A stretch of DNA of 64,000 nucleotides from an uncultured Roseburia sp. Lineage in GTDB: Bacteria > Bacillota > Clostridia > Lachnospirales > Lachnospiraceae. Shown one piece after another: positions 35,570-43,892 of the stretch. The stretch's first letter is position 1. Each line of letters opens with the position of its first letter. The stretch lies in the NCBI GenBank assembly GCA_900550935.1, contig URUD01000010.1, forward strand, positions 1-64,000. Reading direction: 5' to 3'. The position numbers and the translations under genes are program-made. Below the pieces are notes generated by a model. It worked only from the letters and a program-made list of their open reading frames with translations, did not search any database and was not told where the DNA came from.

Positions 35570-36496
35570 TTACTGATTGAACAGCCATCCCATAATTTCT
35601 TTGTCACGACAAAACAGATAGCCACCGCCATGCTGATAAGTGACCGGTGTTCCTTCAAAGTAATCTTTATCTTTTACATCCAGTACCACCAGTTTATCAA
35701 TCTCTGATTCCGATAATCCCTGTTCTTTGTAAAGCTCATGTATCTGCTGGTATGCCTCTTTAAAAGGTTCTGATCCATAGTATTCGTCGCTTTCGCCAAT
35801 CACAAAATATACCGGCGTTTTCATCTCCACAACCGGCTCATATGCACCATCCCACTGAGAGCTGCACATAAGTGCCGCTGTATATAATTCCGGCTGCTTT
35901 GCCAATACCAGTGACAGGGTTTCTCCTCCTCCGGAATAACCATTAATATATACTTTCGATGGATTAATAATATAATGCGTCAGAAAATACTGTGTCAGTT
36001 CAATTGTCTGATCTGCTGATGTCTGTCCCCAGTCATTTAACTGTGGAGCTACAATAATCATATCGGTAATATACTTCTGTGCTTCAAATCCAAAATCTTC
36101 TGTCCGGATATTTTCTCCCACGCCCTGAAAATATAATCCCTGATATCCGGGTAATGTTACATATAGTGCATATTCCTTTGTCCCGTCATATGCATCCGGA
36201 ATATATACATTGTAATGAATGTCCCCTTCATTTGGAGAATGAAGAACATTATCCAGGAGGAAGCCCCGGTATTCTTCGCTTCCCGGCGTAACATTTTCCA
36301 ATTCATCTCCGGATGTATTTTTTTCTGTATTTTCTTTTTTCTCATCTGTCTTCTGCTGTACGGTCTGTACCTGGTTTATTGTTTGTTGATTCTTCTTTTC
36401 ATCCCTGCCAGGTTTTGAAAAGTAGATATATACCATGATTACCATTGCTAAAATAACAACTCCAATAATTGTAAGTACTAATTTCCGCTTTTCCAT
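35570..36496 (-). CDS. Membrane-anchored alpha/beta hydrolase (esterase-like)
   Basis: 308 residues. An N-terminal anchor (LVLTIIGVVILAMVIMVYIY) is followed by a charged Gln/Lys/Glu linker to about residue 70, then the hydrolase domain. The nucleophile elbow is YINGYSGGGETLSLVLAKQ, the acid probably in VIGESDEYYGSEP, the His in TYQHGGGYLFCRD. It resembles predicted peptidases or esterases of the feruloyl/PHB-depolymerase type. The catalytic domain faces outside. It is the last gene of the third redox operon, after the DUF4405 protein. Confidence 0.82.
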   Translation of the reverse strand: MEKRKLVLTIIGVVILAMVIMVYIYFSKPGRDEKKNQQTINQVQTVQQKTDEKKENTEKNTSGDELENVTPGSEEYRGFLLDNVLHSPNEGDIHYNVYIPDAYDGTKEYALYVTLPGYQGLYFQGVGENIRTEDFGFEAQKYITDMIIVAPQLNDWGQTSADQTIELTQYFLTHYIINPSKVYINGYSGGGETLSLVLAKQPELYTAALMCSSQWDGAYEPVVEMKTPVYFVIGESDEYYGSEPFKEAYQQIHELYKEQGLSESEIDKLVVLDVKDKDYFEGTPVTYQHGGGYLFCRDKEIMGWLFNQ

Positions 36497-36513
36497 AAAT
36501 ACACCACCTTCTT

Positions 36514-37206
36514 TCAGTATGAACCTTTTCGTTTTCTCTTACCTGTTTTCTTTAGAAACACTCCACTATAATATCCAATAAATGCTATCAATATCATTAC
36601 TGCCAGATAATCCAGCAGAAAAGGAAAGATCCCCTTTTCATAATCATAAAATACAAAATGCATCCTCATAATCAGATAATCTCCTATCTGTCTCCTGTAA
36701 AATGCATATAAACCATAACCTGCAATTGTGGTTGCGACAGATCTTGCTGCCCATGTTCTGATGACGGATGGATGTTCCCATAATCGTCCTGCCATTGCTA
36801 CCGCTATATTCCAATGAAATCCGAGATGTAATGACATCACCACCAGTCCCCAGTATGCGCAAAACATATGTATCTGTCTGGCTGTCATATATGTTCCGGA
36901 AATCTTTATCCATTTAAATATGTGATTTGACAATAATATTCCACTTATCATGGAACCCATTATAAGAATAAGCATGATGATAACCAGTACTGTCTGTATC
37001 ACTCTGAACGCATTATATTTTCCTTTCCTTACAGAGGTCACCCATTTATGATTCAGTATGTGATGTGAAATAAAAAGCACAAGCATCGCCATACCAATCC
37101 ACTCATGTGCAGTCTCGCTGAGCAGACTATATGGCATAAGAAGAAGCAAACATATCGTCATTCCTATATCTATCAATATTTTTGCTGTAAATCGTTTATT
37201 TTTCAT
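36514..37206 (-). CDS. DUF4405 membrane protein, cytochrome b-like
   Basis: 230 residues, about five membrane segments. Several histidines lie in or beside helices: SETAHEWIGMAMLVLFISHH with ILNHKW, then ARQIHMFCAYWGLVVMSLHL with GFHWNI. Such a pattern suggests four haem-binding ligands, as in ferric-reductase-like or formate-dehydrogenase gamma-like cytochromes. DUF4405 itself has no proven function. Placed between two extracytoplasmic hydrolases and near flavodoxins, it is a candidate transmembrane electron carrier. Its start is 4 bases from the stop of the upstream lipoprotein gene. Confidence 0.75.
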   Translation of the reverse strand: MKNKRFTAKILIDIGMTICLLLLMPYSLLSETAHEWIGMAMLVLFISHHILNHKWVTSVRKGKYNAFRVIQTVLVIIMLILIMGSMISGILLSNHIFKWIKISGTYMTARQIHMFCAYWGLVVMSLHLGFHWNIAVAMAGRLWEHPSVIRTWAARSVATTIAGYGLYAFYRRQIGDYLIMRMHFVFYDYEKGIFPFLLDYLAVMILIAFIGYYSGVFLKKTGKRKRKGSY

Positions 37207-37209
37207 ATC

Positions 37210-38268
37210 CTACCTCTTATCTAAAGCATTCATATTGTCTTCCCAGAAAGATATTGCACGATCAATCCATCCTTCTGCTACAGTCCCCTCTCCCAATCCA
37301 AATCCATGAGAAAGGCCTTTAAATACTTCTATTTTTGTATTTGGGCCATTTTGTTGTATCTGGGAAATATAATTTTCCATACTTCTGTATGATGCAATTC
37401 CGTCACTTGTTCCGACACAGGCATAGGTTGGAGGCTCCATTCCTGTCACCTGGGAAAGTCCTGTATACTGCATAATCACCGCAGCCGGTGCAGGATATTC
37501 TTTTTCTCCAAAGTAAGCTGTTCCATAAGAACCAAGCCAGGCCGCCATCCTTGCTCCTGCTGAGCCACCCCAGAGAGAATAATCCGTCATATCAATCTGT
37601 AGTTTCTCTGCATTTTCATGTAAAAACGCAATTGCTCTGGCAAGATCCTCACAGGCAGTCTGTGCTCCCGGACGATAAATAAGAGCAAATGCATTATAGC
37701 CTTTCTTTGACAATTCTAAGGCATGAGGAAAGCTATCATGTATTCCGGCTACATATACAAAGCCTCCTCCTGCATTGATAATCGTTGTTTTTGCTCCTGC
37801 ATTTCCCCGAAAGAAAAATAAACCTGTATCCTTTTTATCCGCATCTGCCTGCATTTCTTCTTCACTGTATATTGGATAAAAAATCTGCTCACCATTCATT
37901 GCCTGATTTTTCATATAATTTACGATTTCTACTGTTTTATCGTTGTTGACTTCGCTGTACCACGGCAAAATAGAGCTGACGTCTTTTAATTTCAGATTGT
38001 CCTCTATTTCCATATCTACCGGAAATATGAGTCTGCCATAATTATCGAAAGCTGAATCATGGATAACATCATTTATATTACTCTCTGCATTAAAACTTTC
38101 TTTTTCATTCATATTGATATCCTTCTCTGTCACGCTCTCTTGCTCTGTTTTTCCTGTTTCCAGCGTTTTTTCTTCCCCGATTGCCAGGTTCTGGACTGTT
38201 GTGCTACACCCACTGAACATGATAACAGTCATGATGATTCCTCCAAGAGCTATCCTCTTTATCTGCAT
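37210..38268 (-). CDS. Alpha/beta hydrolase lipoprotein
   Basis: 352 residues. A signal peptide ends in the lipobox IMFSGC (Cys21). The hydrolase domain has a BD-FAE/esterase-like core: TTIINAGGGFVYVAGIHDSF (oxyanion), DYSLWGGSAGARMAAWLG (nucleophile Ser), and VFKGLSHGFGLGEGTVAEG (His). The acid is probably in YACVGTSDGIASY. It is exposed on the outer face of the membrane. It is the first gene of the third redox operon and is preceded by promoter C. The substrate is unknown. Confidence 0.83.
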   Translation of the reverse strand: MQIKRIALGGIIMTVIMFSGCSTTVQNLAIGEEKTLETGKTEQESVTEKDINMNEKESFNAESNINDVIHDSAFDNYGRLIFPVDMEIEDNLKLKDVSSILPWYSEVNNDKTVEIVNYMKNQAMNGEQIFYPIYSEEEMQADADKKDTGLFFFRGNAGAKTTIINAGGGFVYVAGIHDSFPHALELSKKGYNAFALIYRPGAQTACEDLARAIAFLHENAEKLQIDMTDYSLWGGSAGARMAAWLGSYGTAYFGEKEYPAPAAVIMQYTGLSQVTGMEPPTYACVGTSDGIASYRSMENYISQIQQNGPNTKIEVFKGLSHGFGLGEGTVAEGWIDRAISFWEDNMNALDKR

Positions 38269-38297
38269 ATAGTATCCTCCATTTTCACTTCAGCTAA

Positions 38298-38360
38298 AGT
38301 ATAACAAAACGAGACTCCATTAGAAGTCTCGTTTTGTTATTCAGTATTAACCTTTAGGTT
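38298..38360 (-). promoter_or_regulatory. Promoter C of the redox island, with LysR-type dyad
   Basis: On the minus strand: AACCTAAAGGTT dyad (38349-38360), then ACTTCT (38322-38327), AAT, GGAGTCT, and TATACT -10 (38298-38303), 12 bases after GGA. A 16-bp perfect inverted repeat (38301-38316 / 38325-38340) surrounds the element; it could also form an RNA hairpin ending the lysR transcript. Dyad centre is about 63-64 bases before the predicted start. Confidence 0.7.
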
Positions 38361-38382
38361 TCTACTCGCATGTATTCAATTT

Positions 38383-39273
38383 TTATTTTACCTTGTTAAT
38401 AGCATTTATCAGCCGCTTAACCTTAATGGACGGTTTTTTCGAATGAAGAATTCCAAATGGCATAGTATAATCCCACTCTACTGGAATGATTCTGATCAGT
38501 GGATGAACACTTTCCCAGCTCTTGAATGCCAGTAATACCTCATTATTGTTTTCGCATCGGTTAAATGCTTCTACATTGTACAGATTAAAGTCTACAATAT
38601 TGATTTCAGGATGATTTTTCATCATATCATCCCTTAGCATATCGCCATAATAACTCCATCCTCTTTTCATGAGCATAAGATTTTCTCCAGCCAGATCATC
38701 AAGTGTAATTTTTTCTTTTTTTGCCAGCCTGTGATGAATTGATACCGCCACACAAAATGGTTCTCTTGAAATCTCAGTGCCATCACAGCCTCTGAGTTCA
38801 AGCATTGTTTCATCAAAGATTCCAGCTATCACATCAATATTCTTTCCCATATTAGCCAGTATCTCTCTTGCATTCTCTGGTGTATTTTCAAATGTAATCA
38901 ATTTAAACTTCATCTCCGGATATATTTTCTGTATCTTAGGCCAAAGTTCCACAAAAACTTCCGGTGGCGTCATCGGAGATATTCCAACACGAATGATTTC
39001 TTCATTATGATTCATTGCTTCCTGCGCCCGTATCAACGATTCTTTTGAATATTGAATCAGATATTTTGCATCCTGATAGAGCGATTTACCAGCTTCCGTA
39101 ATAATAAGACCTCTGTGTGTTCTTTCAAATAATTGCAAATTTAAGCTGTTTTCCAAAGAATTTATCTGTTTAATAACCGCAGGTGCACTTATATATAATT
39201 CTTCTGCCGCTTTACTAAAACTTCCAGCTTCTACAACGCAGATAAATGTATCAAGTTGTGGATTATACATCAT
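38383..39273 (-). CDS. LysR-family transcriptional regulator, predicted activator of the redox island
   Basis: 296 residues from ATG 39273 (AAAGGAG 9 bases upstream). A longer frame from 39357 reads through the rlmD remnant and is rejected. The N-terminal winged helix is typical: LDTFICVVEAGSFSKAAEEL, YISAPAVIKQINSLENSL, LQLFERTHRGLIITEAGKSL. The effector domain follows from about residue 90 (IIRVGISPMTPPEVFVELWP). LysR proteins bind near -65 and activate; two promoters downstream carry a dyad at about -64. It may be co-transcribed with rlmD. Confidence 0.87.
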   Translation of the reverse strand: MMYNPQLDTFICVVEAGSFSKAAEELYISAPAVIKQINSLENSLNLQLFERTHRGLIITEAGKSLYQDAKYLIQYSKESLIRAQEAMNHNEEIIRVGISPMTPPEVFVELWPKIQKIYPEMKFKLITFENTPENAREILANMGKNIDVIAGIFDETMLELRGCDGTEISREPFCVAVSIHHRLAKKEKITLDDLAGENLMLMKRGWSYYGDMLRDDMMKNHPEINIVDFNLYNVEAFNRCENNNEVLLAFKSWESVHPLIRIIPVEWDYTMPFGILHSKKPSIKVKRLINAINKVK

Positions 39274-39296
39274 GTAATTCACTCCTCTTTGTGATT

Positions 39297-39524
39297 TTAA
39301 ATCATCTGAAATGCTTTCAGTGCCCCAATAATTGCCTCTTCTTTCTCCTTCGGACATTGTGGTTGCTTTGCTCCCTCTGACCTAGGAATATTAAAATTCT
39401 CCGCTAATTCAATTCCACACTTTCTCTTCACCTGTGCAATATACAGATCAGATACCTTCATTCCATCATTATACTCTGCAACATACTTCTTTATCTCCTC
39501 ATAAGTAGCCTGTCTACGCTCCGC
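39297..39524 (-). pseudogene. Detached C-terminal domain of rlmD
   Basis: After the rlmD stop, another frame continues with ERRQATYEEIKKYVAEYNDG, MKVSDLYIAQVKRKCGIELA, ENFNIPRSEGAKQPQCPKEK and EEAIIGALKAFQMI, then a stop. This matches, from memory, the C-terminal extension found on Lachnospiraceae RlmD-type methyltransferases (ATYEEIK...YIAQVK...QPQCP.EKE). It is separated from the catalytic part by a palindromic insertion that shifts the frame. It has no start codon or ribosome site of its own, so it is probably untranslated. Confidence 0.75.
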
Positions 39525-39532
39525 TTCGGTCC

Positions 39533-39565
39533 GCGCTGGGCAAAGGTCCCCTGGACCTTTAGCGC
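39533..39565. repeat. Short palindromic element inserted in rlmD
   Basis: Nested inverted repeats: GCGCT (39533-39537) with AGCGC (39561-39565), and AAAGGTCC (39542-39549) with GGACCTTT (39553-39560). The insert is about 43 bases if the original frame joined GAG directly to GCGGAGCGT, so it shifts the frame. It carries the stop codon of rlmD. It looks like a REP- or MITE-like hairpin. No second copy was noticed in the window. Confidence 0.65.
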
Positions 39566-41019
39566 CTCTCAGCCGCCGTTAAATCCATCTCGTCCATGTC
39601 AAGTCTCACATTCACATGATGCTTCGCTTCGTGGAGTTTGGACAATAAACATACAGTCTCCACATTCCCGGTAAATGGGAACATATCCACGCACTGCACC
39701 TGGTCCACATGATATCCTCTCGCCTGCAATACTTCCAGATCTCTTGCCAGACTCGTCGGTTTACAGGAGATATAAACCATCTGCGGTACACCATAGCGGA
39801 TGATCTTCTCAAGAGCTTTCGGATGGATCCCATCTCTTGGCGGATCGAGCACAATATAATCCGGTCTTTCCTCGACTTCGTCGAGTACTTTTAAAACGTC
39901 CCCGGCAATGAACTCACAGTTCGATAACTGGTTCTGTTTTGCATTCTCTCTCGCTGCCACAACCGCTTCCTCGACGATTTCAACACCGATGACTTTCTTT
40001 GCGACCGGCGATAACATCTGCGCGATCGTACCGGTGCCGGAGTATAAGTCAAATACCACCTTATCCGGCTCTTTTAAGGCATCTCCGATAAAATCACGCG
40101 CGGTCTGATAGAGCACTTCCGCGCCAAGTGAATTGGTCTGGAAAAACGAAAACGGTGTGATCTTGAATTTCAGACCGGATAATATCTCATAGAAAAAGTC
40201 CTGTCCGTACAGGATATCCGTACCGTCATTTTTCACCACATCCGCAAGGCTGTCATTTCTGGTATGCAGGATTCCGGCGATCGTGCCGCTATAATGCTGT
40301 GCCAGGAGGGCATCTTTCCATCCGTCAAGAAGCGCGGTATCGTCGCCTCCCTGTGTGGATGTGATCAGATCTACCAACAGTTCTCCGGTCTTTACACCCT
40401 TTCGAACGAGCAGATGACGTAGATATCCGGTGTGTTGCATCTTATGATAAAAGGAAACCTCTTTTTCTTTGAAATAGGAAAGTGTCACGTTCCGTACCGT
40501 CCTAAAATCCTCGTCCACGATCTGGCACTCCGGAACACAGGTAATATCATAAAAACTGCCTCTTTTGTGCATACCAAGCGCAAGCGGACCATCCTTGTAT
40601 TCATCTCCGAACGAAAATTCCATCTTATTGCGGTAACCCTGCTGTCTCGGACTTGGTTTGATCGGCAAAAACTTGTAGTCCTCATTCTCCGGTGTGATCA
40701 CCTCGTCGATCAGCTTCTTTACCTGTGCCTCTTTCATCGAAAGCTGCTCCTCATAAGGAAGGCTCTGGAACGTACAGCCTCCGCAGACACCATAGTGCAC
40801 GCAGCCCGGTGTTTCCAGTTCCTTTGGAGATTTTTCCAGGATCTCAAGCAGACGTCCCTCTGCTTTGCCTTTTCTGACTTTCTGGATGGCAACGGAAACT
40901 TTCTGACCACAAAGGGCATTTTTCACAACAACCGTCTTTCCCTCTTCTGTTTTTAAGATCCCCTTATTCGGGAAATCGACTCTTTCAATATATCCTTCTA
41001 TAATCTGTCCTTTTTTCAT
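39559..41019 (-). CDS. rlmD: 23S rRNA (uracil-C5)-methyltransferase RlmD/RlmCD, C-terminally truncated
   Basis: 486 residues. A TRAM domain (about 1-58) is followed by the Fe-S cysteines CVHYGVCGGC (about 73-82) with a further Cys near 160 (CVPEC). The SAM-binding motif is VFDLYSGTGTIAQM, the catalytic region VLDPPRDGIHPKAL and YISCKPTSLARDL, whose Cys attacks uracil. All catalytic elements are present. The usual C-terminal extension is missing, because a palindromic insertion brings a stop after LTAAERR. An intrinsic terminator lies only 8 bases before the start codon. Confidence 0.88.
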   Translation of the reverse strand: MKKGQIIEGYIERVDFPNKGILKTEEGKTVVVKNALCGQKVSVAIQKVRKGKAEGRLLEILEKSPKELETPGCVHYGVCGGCTFQSLPYEEQLSMKEAQVKKLIDEVITPENEDYKFLPIKPSPRQQGYRNKMEFSFGDEYKDGPLALGMHKRGSFYDITCVPECQIVDEDFRTVRNVTLSYFKEKEVSFYHKMQHTGYLRHLLVRKGVKTGELLVDLITSTQGGDDTALLDGWKDALLAQHYSGTIAGILHTRNDSLADVVKNDGTDILYGQDFFYEILSGLKFKITPFSFFQTNSLGAEVLYQTARDFIGDALKEPDKVVFDLYSGTGTIAQMLSPVAKKVIGVEIVEEAVVAARENAKQNQLSNCEFIAGDVLKVLDEVEERPDYIVLDPPRDGIHPKALEKIIRYGVPQMVYISCKPTSLARDLEVLQARGYHVDQVQCVDMFPFTGNVETVCLLSKLHEAKHHVNVRLDMDEMDLTAAERR

Positions 41020-41026
41020 CTTTACC

Positions 41027-41055
41027 TAAAAAAAGGGGCTGCAATCTGCAACCCC
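41027..41055 (-). terminator. Terminator between the acidic membrane protein gene and rlmD
   Basis: On the minus strand stem GGGGTTGCA / TGCAGCCCC, loop GAT, then a run of T. It ends 8 bases before the rlmD start codon, so rlmD must rely on readthrough or a promoter within the upstream gene. Confidence 0.85.
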
Positions 41056-41070
41056 ACCTTTCCATTGATT

Positions 41071-41349
41071 TTACTCTTCTTTGTCTTCTGCTGGTGCTTC
41101 TTCTTTTTCGTCCTCTTCATCCTCGAAGAAATCATCATCAAAATCGTCCTCGAAGTCATCTTCGAAATCTTCTAAGTAATCCGGTGCAAAGAAACGGTAT
41201 AATCCGTAGATTGCTGCTGCTAATGCTGCTACGATACCGATGATAGCAAAGATCCAAACTACTTTCGATGCCTTTTTCTCCTCTTCTTCTTTTCTGTTCA
41301 GCAGTTCATTTAATTTTGTCATGCTGATAAGATCTTCCATTTTGTTCAT
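41071..41349 (-). CDS. Single-pass membrane protein with acidic C-terminal tail
   Basis: 92 residues, strong AGGAGG site. A charged N-terminus (LLNRKEEEEKKASK) is followed by one membrane segment (VVWIFAIIGIVAALAAAIYG) and a tail made mostly of Asp and Glu (FEDDFEDDFDDDFFEDEEDE). I recall similar short proteins in Lachnospiraceae but no named function. The tail may bind cations or basic proteins in the cytosol or outside; the topology is not determined. It is a single-gene unit ended by a strong terminator. Confidence 0.65.
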   Translation of the reverse strand: MNKMEDLISMTKLNELLNRKEEEEKKASKVVWIFAIIGIVAALAAAIYGLYRFFAPDYLEDFEDDFEDDFDDDFFEDEEDEKEEAPAEDKEE

Positions 41350-41454
41350 GTCAGTTCCCTCCTATTATTTCAATGCCAGATACACGTCTTTTATTTTTCA
41401 ATTATAACATATGTTTCCCGTTTCGCCTATAAAAAATTTATAAATTCCTCTATT

Positions 41455-43695
41455 TTATAATTTTTTCAGCTTCGCAAAAGAGGCAAACATTTTTTTCGTT
41501 CCGACAGTGTCAAAATCCACAGTCACTTCGAAATCCCGTCCGCCTTCTACCACTGCAGTTACCGTTCCCTCACCAAATCTGGTATGCAACACACGGTCGC
41601 CCACACCATAGGAAAGGCTTCCCTGTATCGTATGCACCGAGGAAAATGCCTTCGCCTGCATGCTCTGCCCCGACGGCTTTTGTACCATGCGCTGTCTTGG
41701 TTTTGCCATCTGAGGCATCTTCTCAGAGGTGTCTCTTCTTGCAAATGCCGGTACTGCAACCTCATGGTTCATAAGCTGTGCCGGGATCTCTTTTACAAAG
41801 CGCGATACCTTATTATACTGTGTCTCACCACGGATCATACGGGATTTCGCACAAGTAATAGAAAGATCTTTCATCGCCCTTGTAATGCCTACATACGCGA
41901 GTCTTCGCTCCTCTTCCAGTTCTTCAGTCGAATTGTCCGAAGTGATCGACATATAGCTTGGGAACAGTCCGTCCTCCATGCCAGCCAGATATACTTTCGG
42001 GAACTCCAATCCTTTTGCGCTGTGTAATGTCATCAACACAACATAGTCACTGTCATCCTCAAGGCTGTCCACATCTGCCACCAGTGCCACTTCCTCTAAA
42101 AAGCCGCTTAAGGTCGGATGTTCTTCGCCCTGCTCGTATGCGACAACCTTACTTAAAAGTTCGTCGATATTTTCAATGCGGGCACGCGCCTCTTCGGTGT
42201 CCTCTGCTTCCAGTTCGCGTACATAACCGGTCTCCTCAATGATCTCATTCAACAGTTCGGAAACGGAGATATACTCGGTCTTGCTGCGGAGCATCTGGAT
42301 GAAATTGACAAACGGTTTTACCTTTGCCGCTGCCTTTCCCATGGAAGGGATTTCCTCGGCACGCTTTAACGCCTCGTAAAAACCAATGCCATATGCATCC
42401 GCATAATCGGTCACACGATTTACTGTCGTCGCGCCAATCCCACGCTTTGGCACATTCAAGATCCTGCGCACTGCGAGGTCATCCCTGGCATTGTCGATTG
42501 TCTTTAAATACGCCAGTAAATCCTTGATCTCTTTTCTTGCATAGAAATTTACGCCGCCGACGATCTTATACGGAATGTTGGAAGTTACAAAACGTTCCTC
42601 AAAAAGACGGGACTGCGCATTGGTGCGGTATAAGATCGCAATATCGCCATAGTGGCATCTGCCCTCTCTTACCATGCGAAGGATATCCCTTGCAATGTAA
42701 TCCGCTTCATCATATCCGGTGTCAAACTGCTCAAAATCGATCTTTTCACCAACATCGTTTGCCGTCCACAGAGATTTTGCCTTTCTGCCGACATTGTTGG
42801 CGATCACATGGTTTGCCGCATCCAGGATATTCTGGGTCGAACGATAATTCTGCTCCAGTTTTATCGTGACCGCATCCGGGAAATGCTTTTCAAAATTTAA
42901 GATATTGTAAATATTTGCCCCGCGAAACTTGTAAATGGACTGGTCATCATCCCCCACCACGCAGAGATTCTTATATTTGCCTGCCAGCAGACGGATCAGC
43001 TGGAACTGTGCGGTATTGGTATCCTGATACTCGTCCACCATGATATACTGAAAACGCTCCTGATAATATGCCAGTACTTCCGGATCAGACTGAAACAGCT
43101 CTACGGTCTTTACGATCAGATCATCAAAATCCAGTGCATTGTTTTTCTTTAACGCCTCCTGATACTCACGGTATACCTCTGCCTGCTTCTTTTTTCCGAT
43201 ATCAAAGGACGCAGCCGCCTTTGTCATAAACTCGGTCGGTGATACCAGCTCATCCTTTGCAGATGAGATCGCACTTAGGAACATCCGCTCTTTGTATCGT
43301 TTCGTATCGATCTCCAGTTTCTTGCAGATGTCTTTCATCAGAGATTTGGAATCATCCGAATCATAGATCGTAAAATTCGTATCATATCCGATCCGGTCAA
43401 TATGACGTCTTAAAATACGCACACAGGTTGAGTGGAAGGTTGACACCCAGATGCTCTCCGAGCCATATCCCACAAGTTTGTCGATCCTCTCACGCATCTC
43501 TCCTGCCGCCTTGTTGGTAAAGGTGATTGCCATGATGTGATACGGATTGACATTCTTTTCTTCTATTAGATAAGCGGTGCGATGTGTCAGTACACGCGTC
43601 TTGCCGGAGCCTGCACCGGCGAGGATCAGTACCGGCCCCTCCGTCTGAAACACCGCCTTTTTCTGCTGTTCATTCAATGTATCATATATACTCAT
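41455..43695 (-). CDS. pcrA: ATP-dependent DNA helicase PcrA (UvrD/Rep family)
   Basis: 746 residues, the normal length. Motifs: QTEGPVLILAGAGSGKTRVL (Q motif, Walker A), ITFTNKAAGEMRER (Ia), MVDEYQDTNTAQFQ (II), VGDDDQSIYKFRGA (III), LEQNYRSTQNIL (IV), MTLHSAKGLEFPKVYLAGME (V), ERRLAYVGITRA (VI). The C-terminal 60 residues (VGDRVLHTRFGEGTV) form the Tudor-like domain that binds RNA polymerase. It unwinds DNA 3' to 5' in repair and replication. It stands alone with its own promoter. Confidence 0.95.
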   Translation of the reverse strand: MSIYDTLNEQQKKAVFQTEGPVLILAGAGSGKTRVLTHRTAYLIEEKNVNPYHIMAITFTNKAAGEMRERIDKLVGYGSESIWVSTFHSTCVRILRRHIDRIGYDTNFTIYDSDDSKSLMKDICKKLEIDTKRYKERMFLSAISSAKDELVSPTEFMTKAAASFDIGKKKQAEVYREYQEALKKNNALDFDDLIVKTVELFQSDPEVLAYYQERFQYIMVDEYQDTNTAQFQLIRLLAGKYKNLCVVGDDDQSIYKFRGANIYNILNFEKHFPDAVTIKLEQNYRSTQNILDAANHVIANNVGRKAKSLWTANDVGEKIDFEQFDTGYDEADYIARDILRMVREGRCHYGDIAILYRTNAQSRLFEERFVTSNIPYKIVGGVNFYARKEIKDLLAYLKTIDNARDDLAVRRILNVPKRGIGATTVNRVTDYADAYGIGFYEALKRAEEIPSMGKAAAKVKPFVNFIQMLRSKTEYISVSELLNEIIEETGYVRELEAEDTEEARARIENIDELLSKVVAYEQGEEHPTLSGFLEEVALVADVDSLEDDSDYVVLMTLHSAKGLEFPKVYLAGMEDGLFPSYMSITSDNSTEELEEERRLAYVGITRAMKDLSITCAKSRMIRGETQYNKVSRFVKEIPAQLMNHEVAVPAFARRDTSEKMPQMAKPRQRMVQKPSGQSMQAKAFSSVHTIQGSLSYGVGDRVLHTRFGEGTVTAVVEGGRDFEVTVDFDTVGTKKMFASFAKLKKL

Positions 43696-43730
43696 TCTGC
43701 CGTTTCCTTTTCTTTCTATTCATGGTTTTC

Positions 43731-43759
43731 AGTATAACATACTTCTCCCCAAAAGAGAA
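43731..43759 (-). promoter_or_regulatory. Promoter of pcrA
   Basis: On the minus strand TTCTCT (43754-43759), 17-base spacer, TATACT (43731-43736), 36 bases before the start codon. The -35 is weak. Confidence 0.5.
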
Positions 43760-43807
43760 CATATTTTCTGTTTTAGTTTTCAAATAACATTTTCCCTGAA
43801 TTGTATC

Positions 43808-43836
43808 TTGCCATATAGTTTTGAAAACTATATAAT
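43808..43836 (+). promoter_or_regulatory. DUF1836 gene promoter with 21-bp palindrome in the spacer
   Basis: TTGCCA (43808-43813), 17-base spacer, TATAAT (43831-43836). The spacer is filled by a perfect palindrome with arms ATATAGTTTT (43813-43822) and AAAACTATAT (43824-43833) around one G. A related half-site TAGTTTTCAAA lies further upstream at about 43772. The best candidate binder is the HTH-containing DUF1836 protein itself. Confidence 0.7.
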
Positions 43837-43892
43837 GTCATTAGGATAATCTAAAATTGAAGCAGCTACATTGCAGCAAAGTGAGGCAGACA

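Noticed and set aside
38301..38340. Perfect 16-bp inverted repeat as only a transcription terminator
   Set aside because: It may terminate lysR, but it also contains the ACTTCT...GGA element and -10 that recur at two other promoters with equal spacing, so I treat it mainly as a promoter element.
39274..39357. 28-residue N-terminal extension of the LysR protein
   Set aside because: It is the rlmD C-terminal remnant read in another frame; the LysR fold begins at the ATG at 39273.
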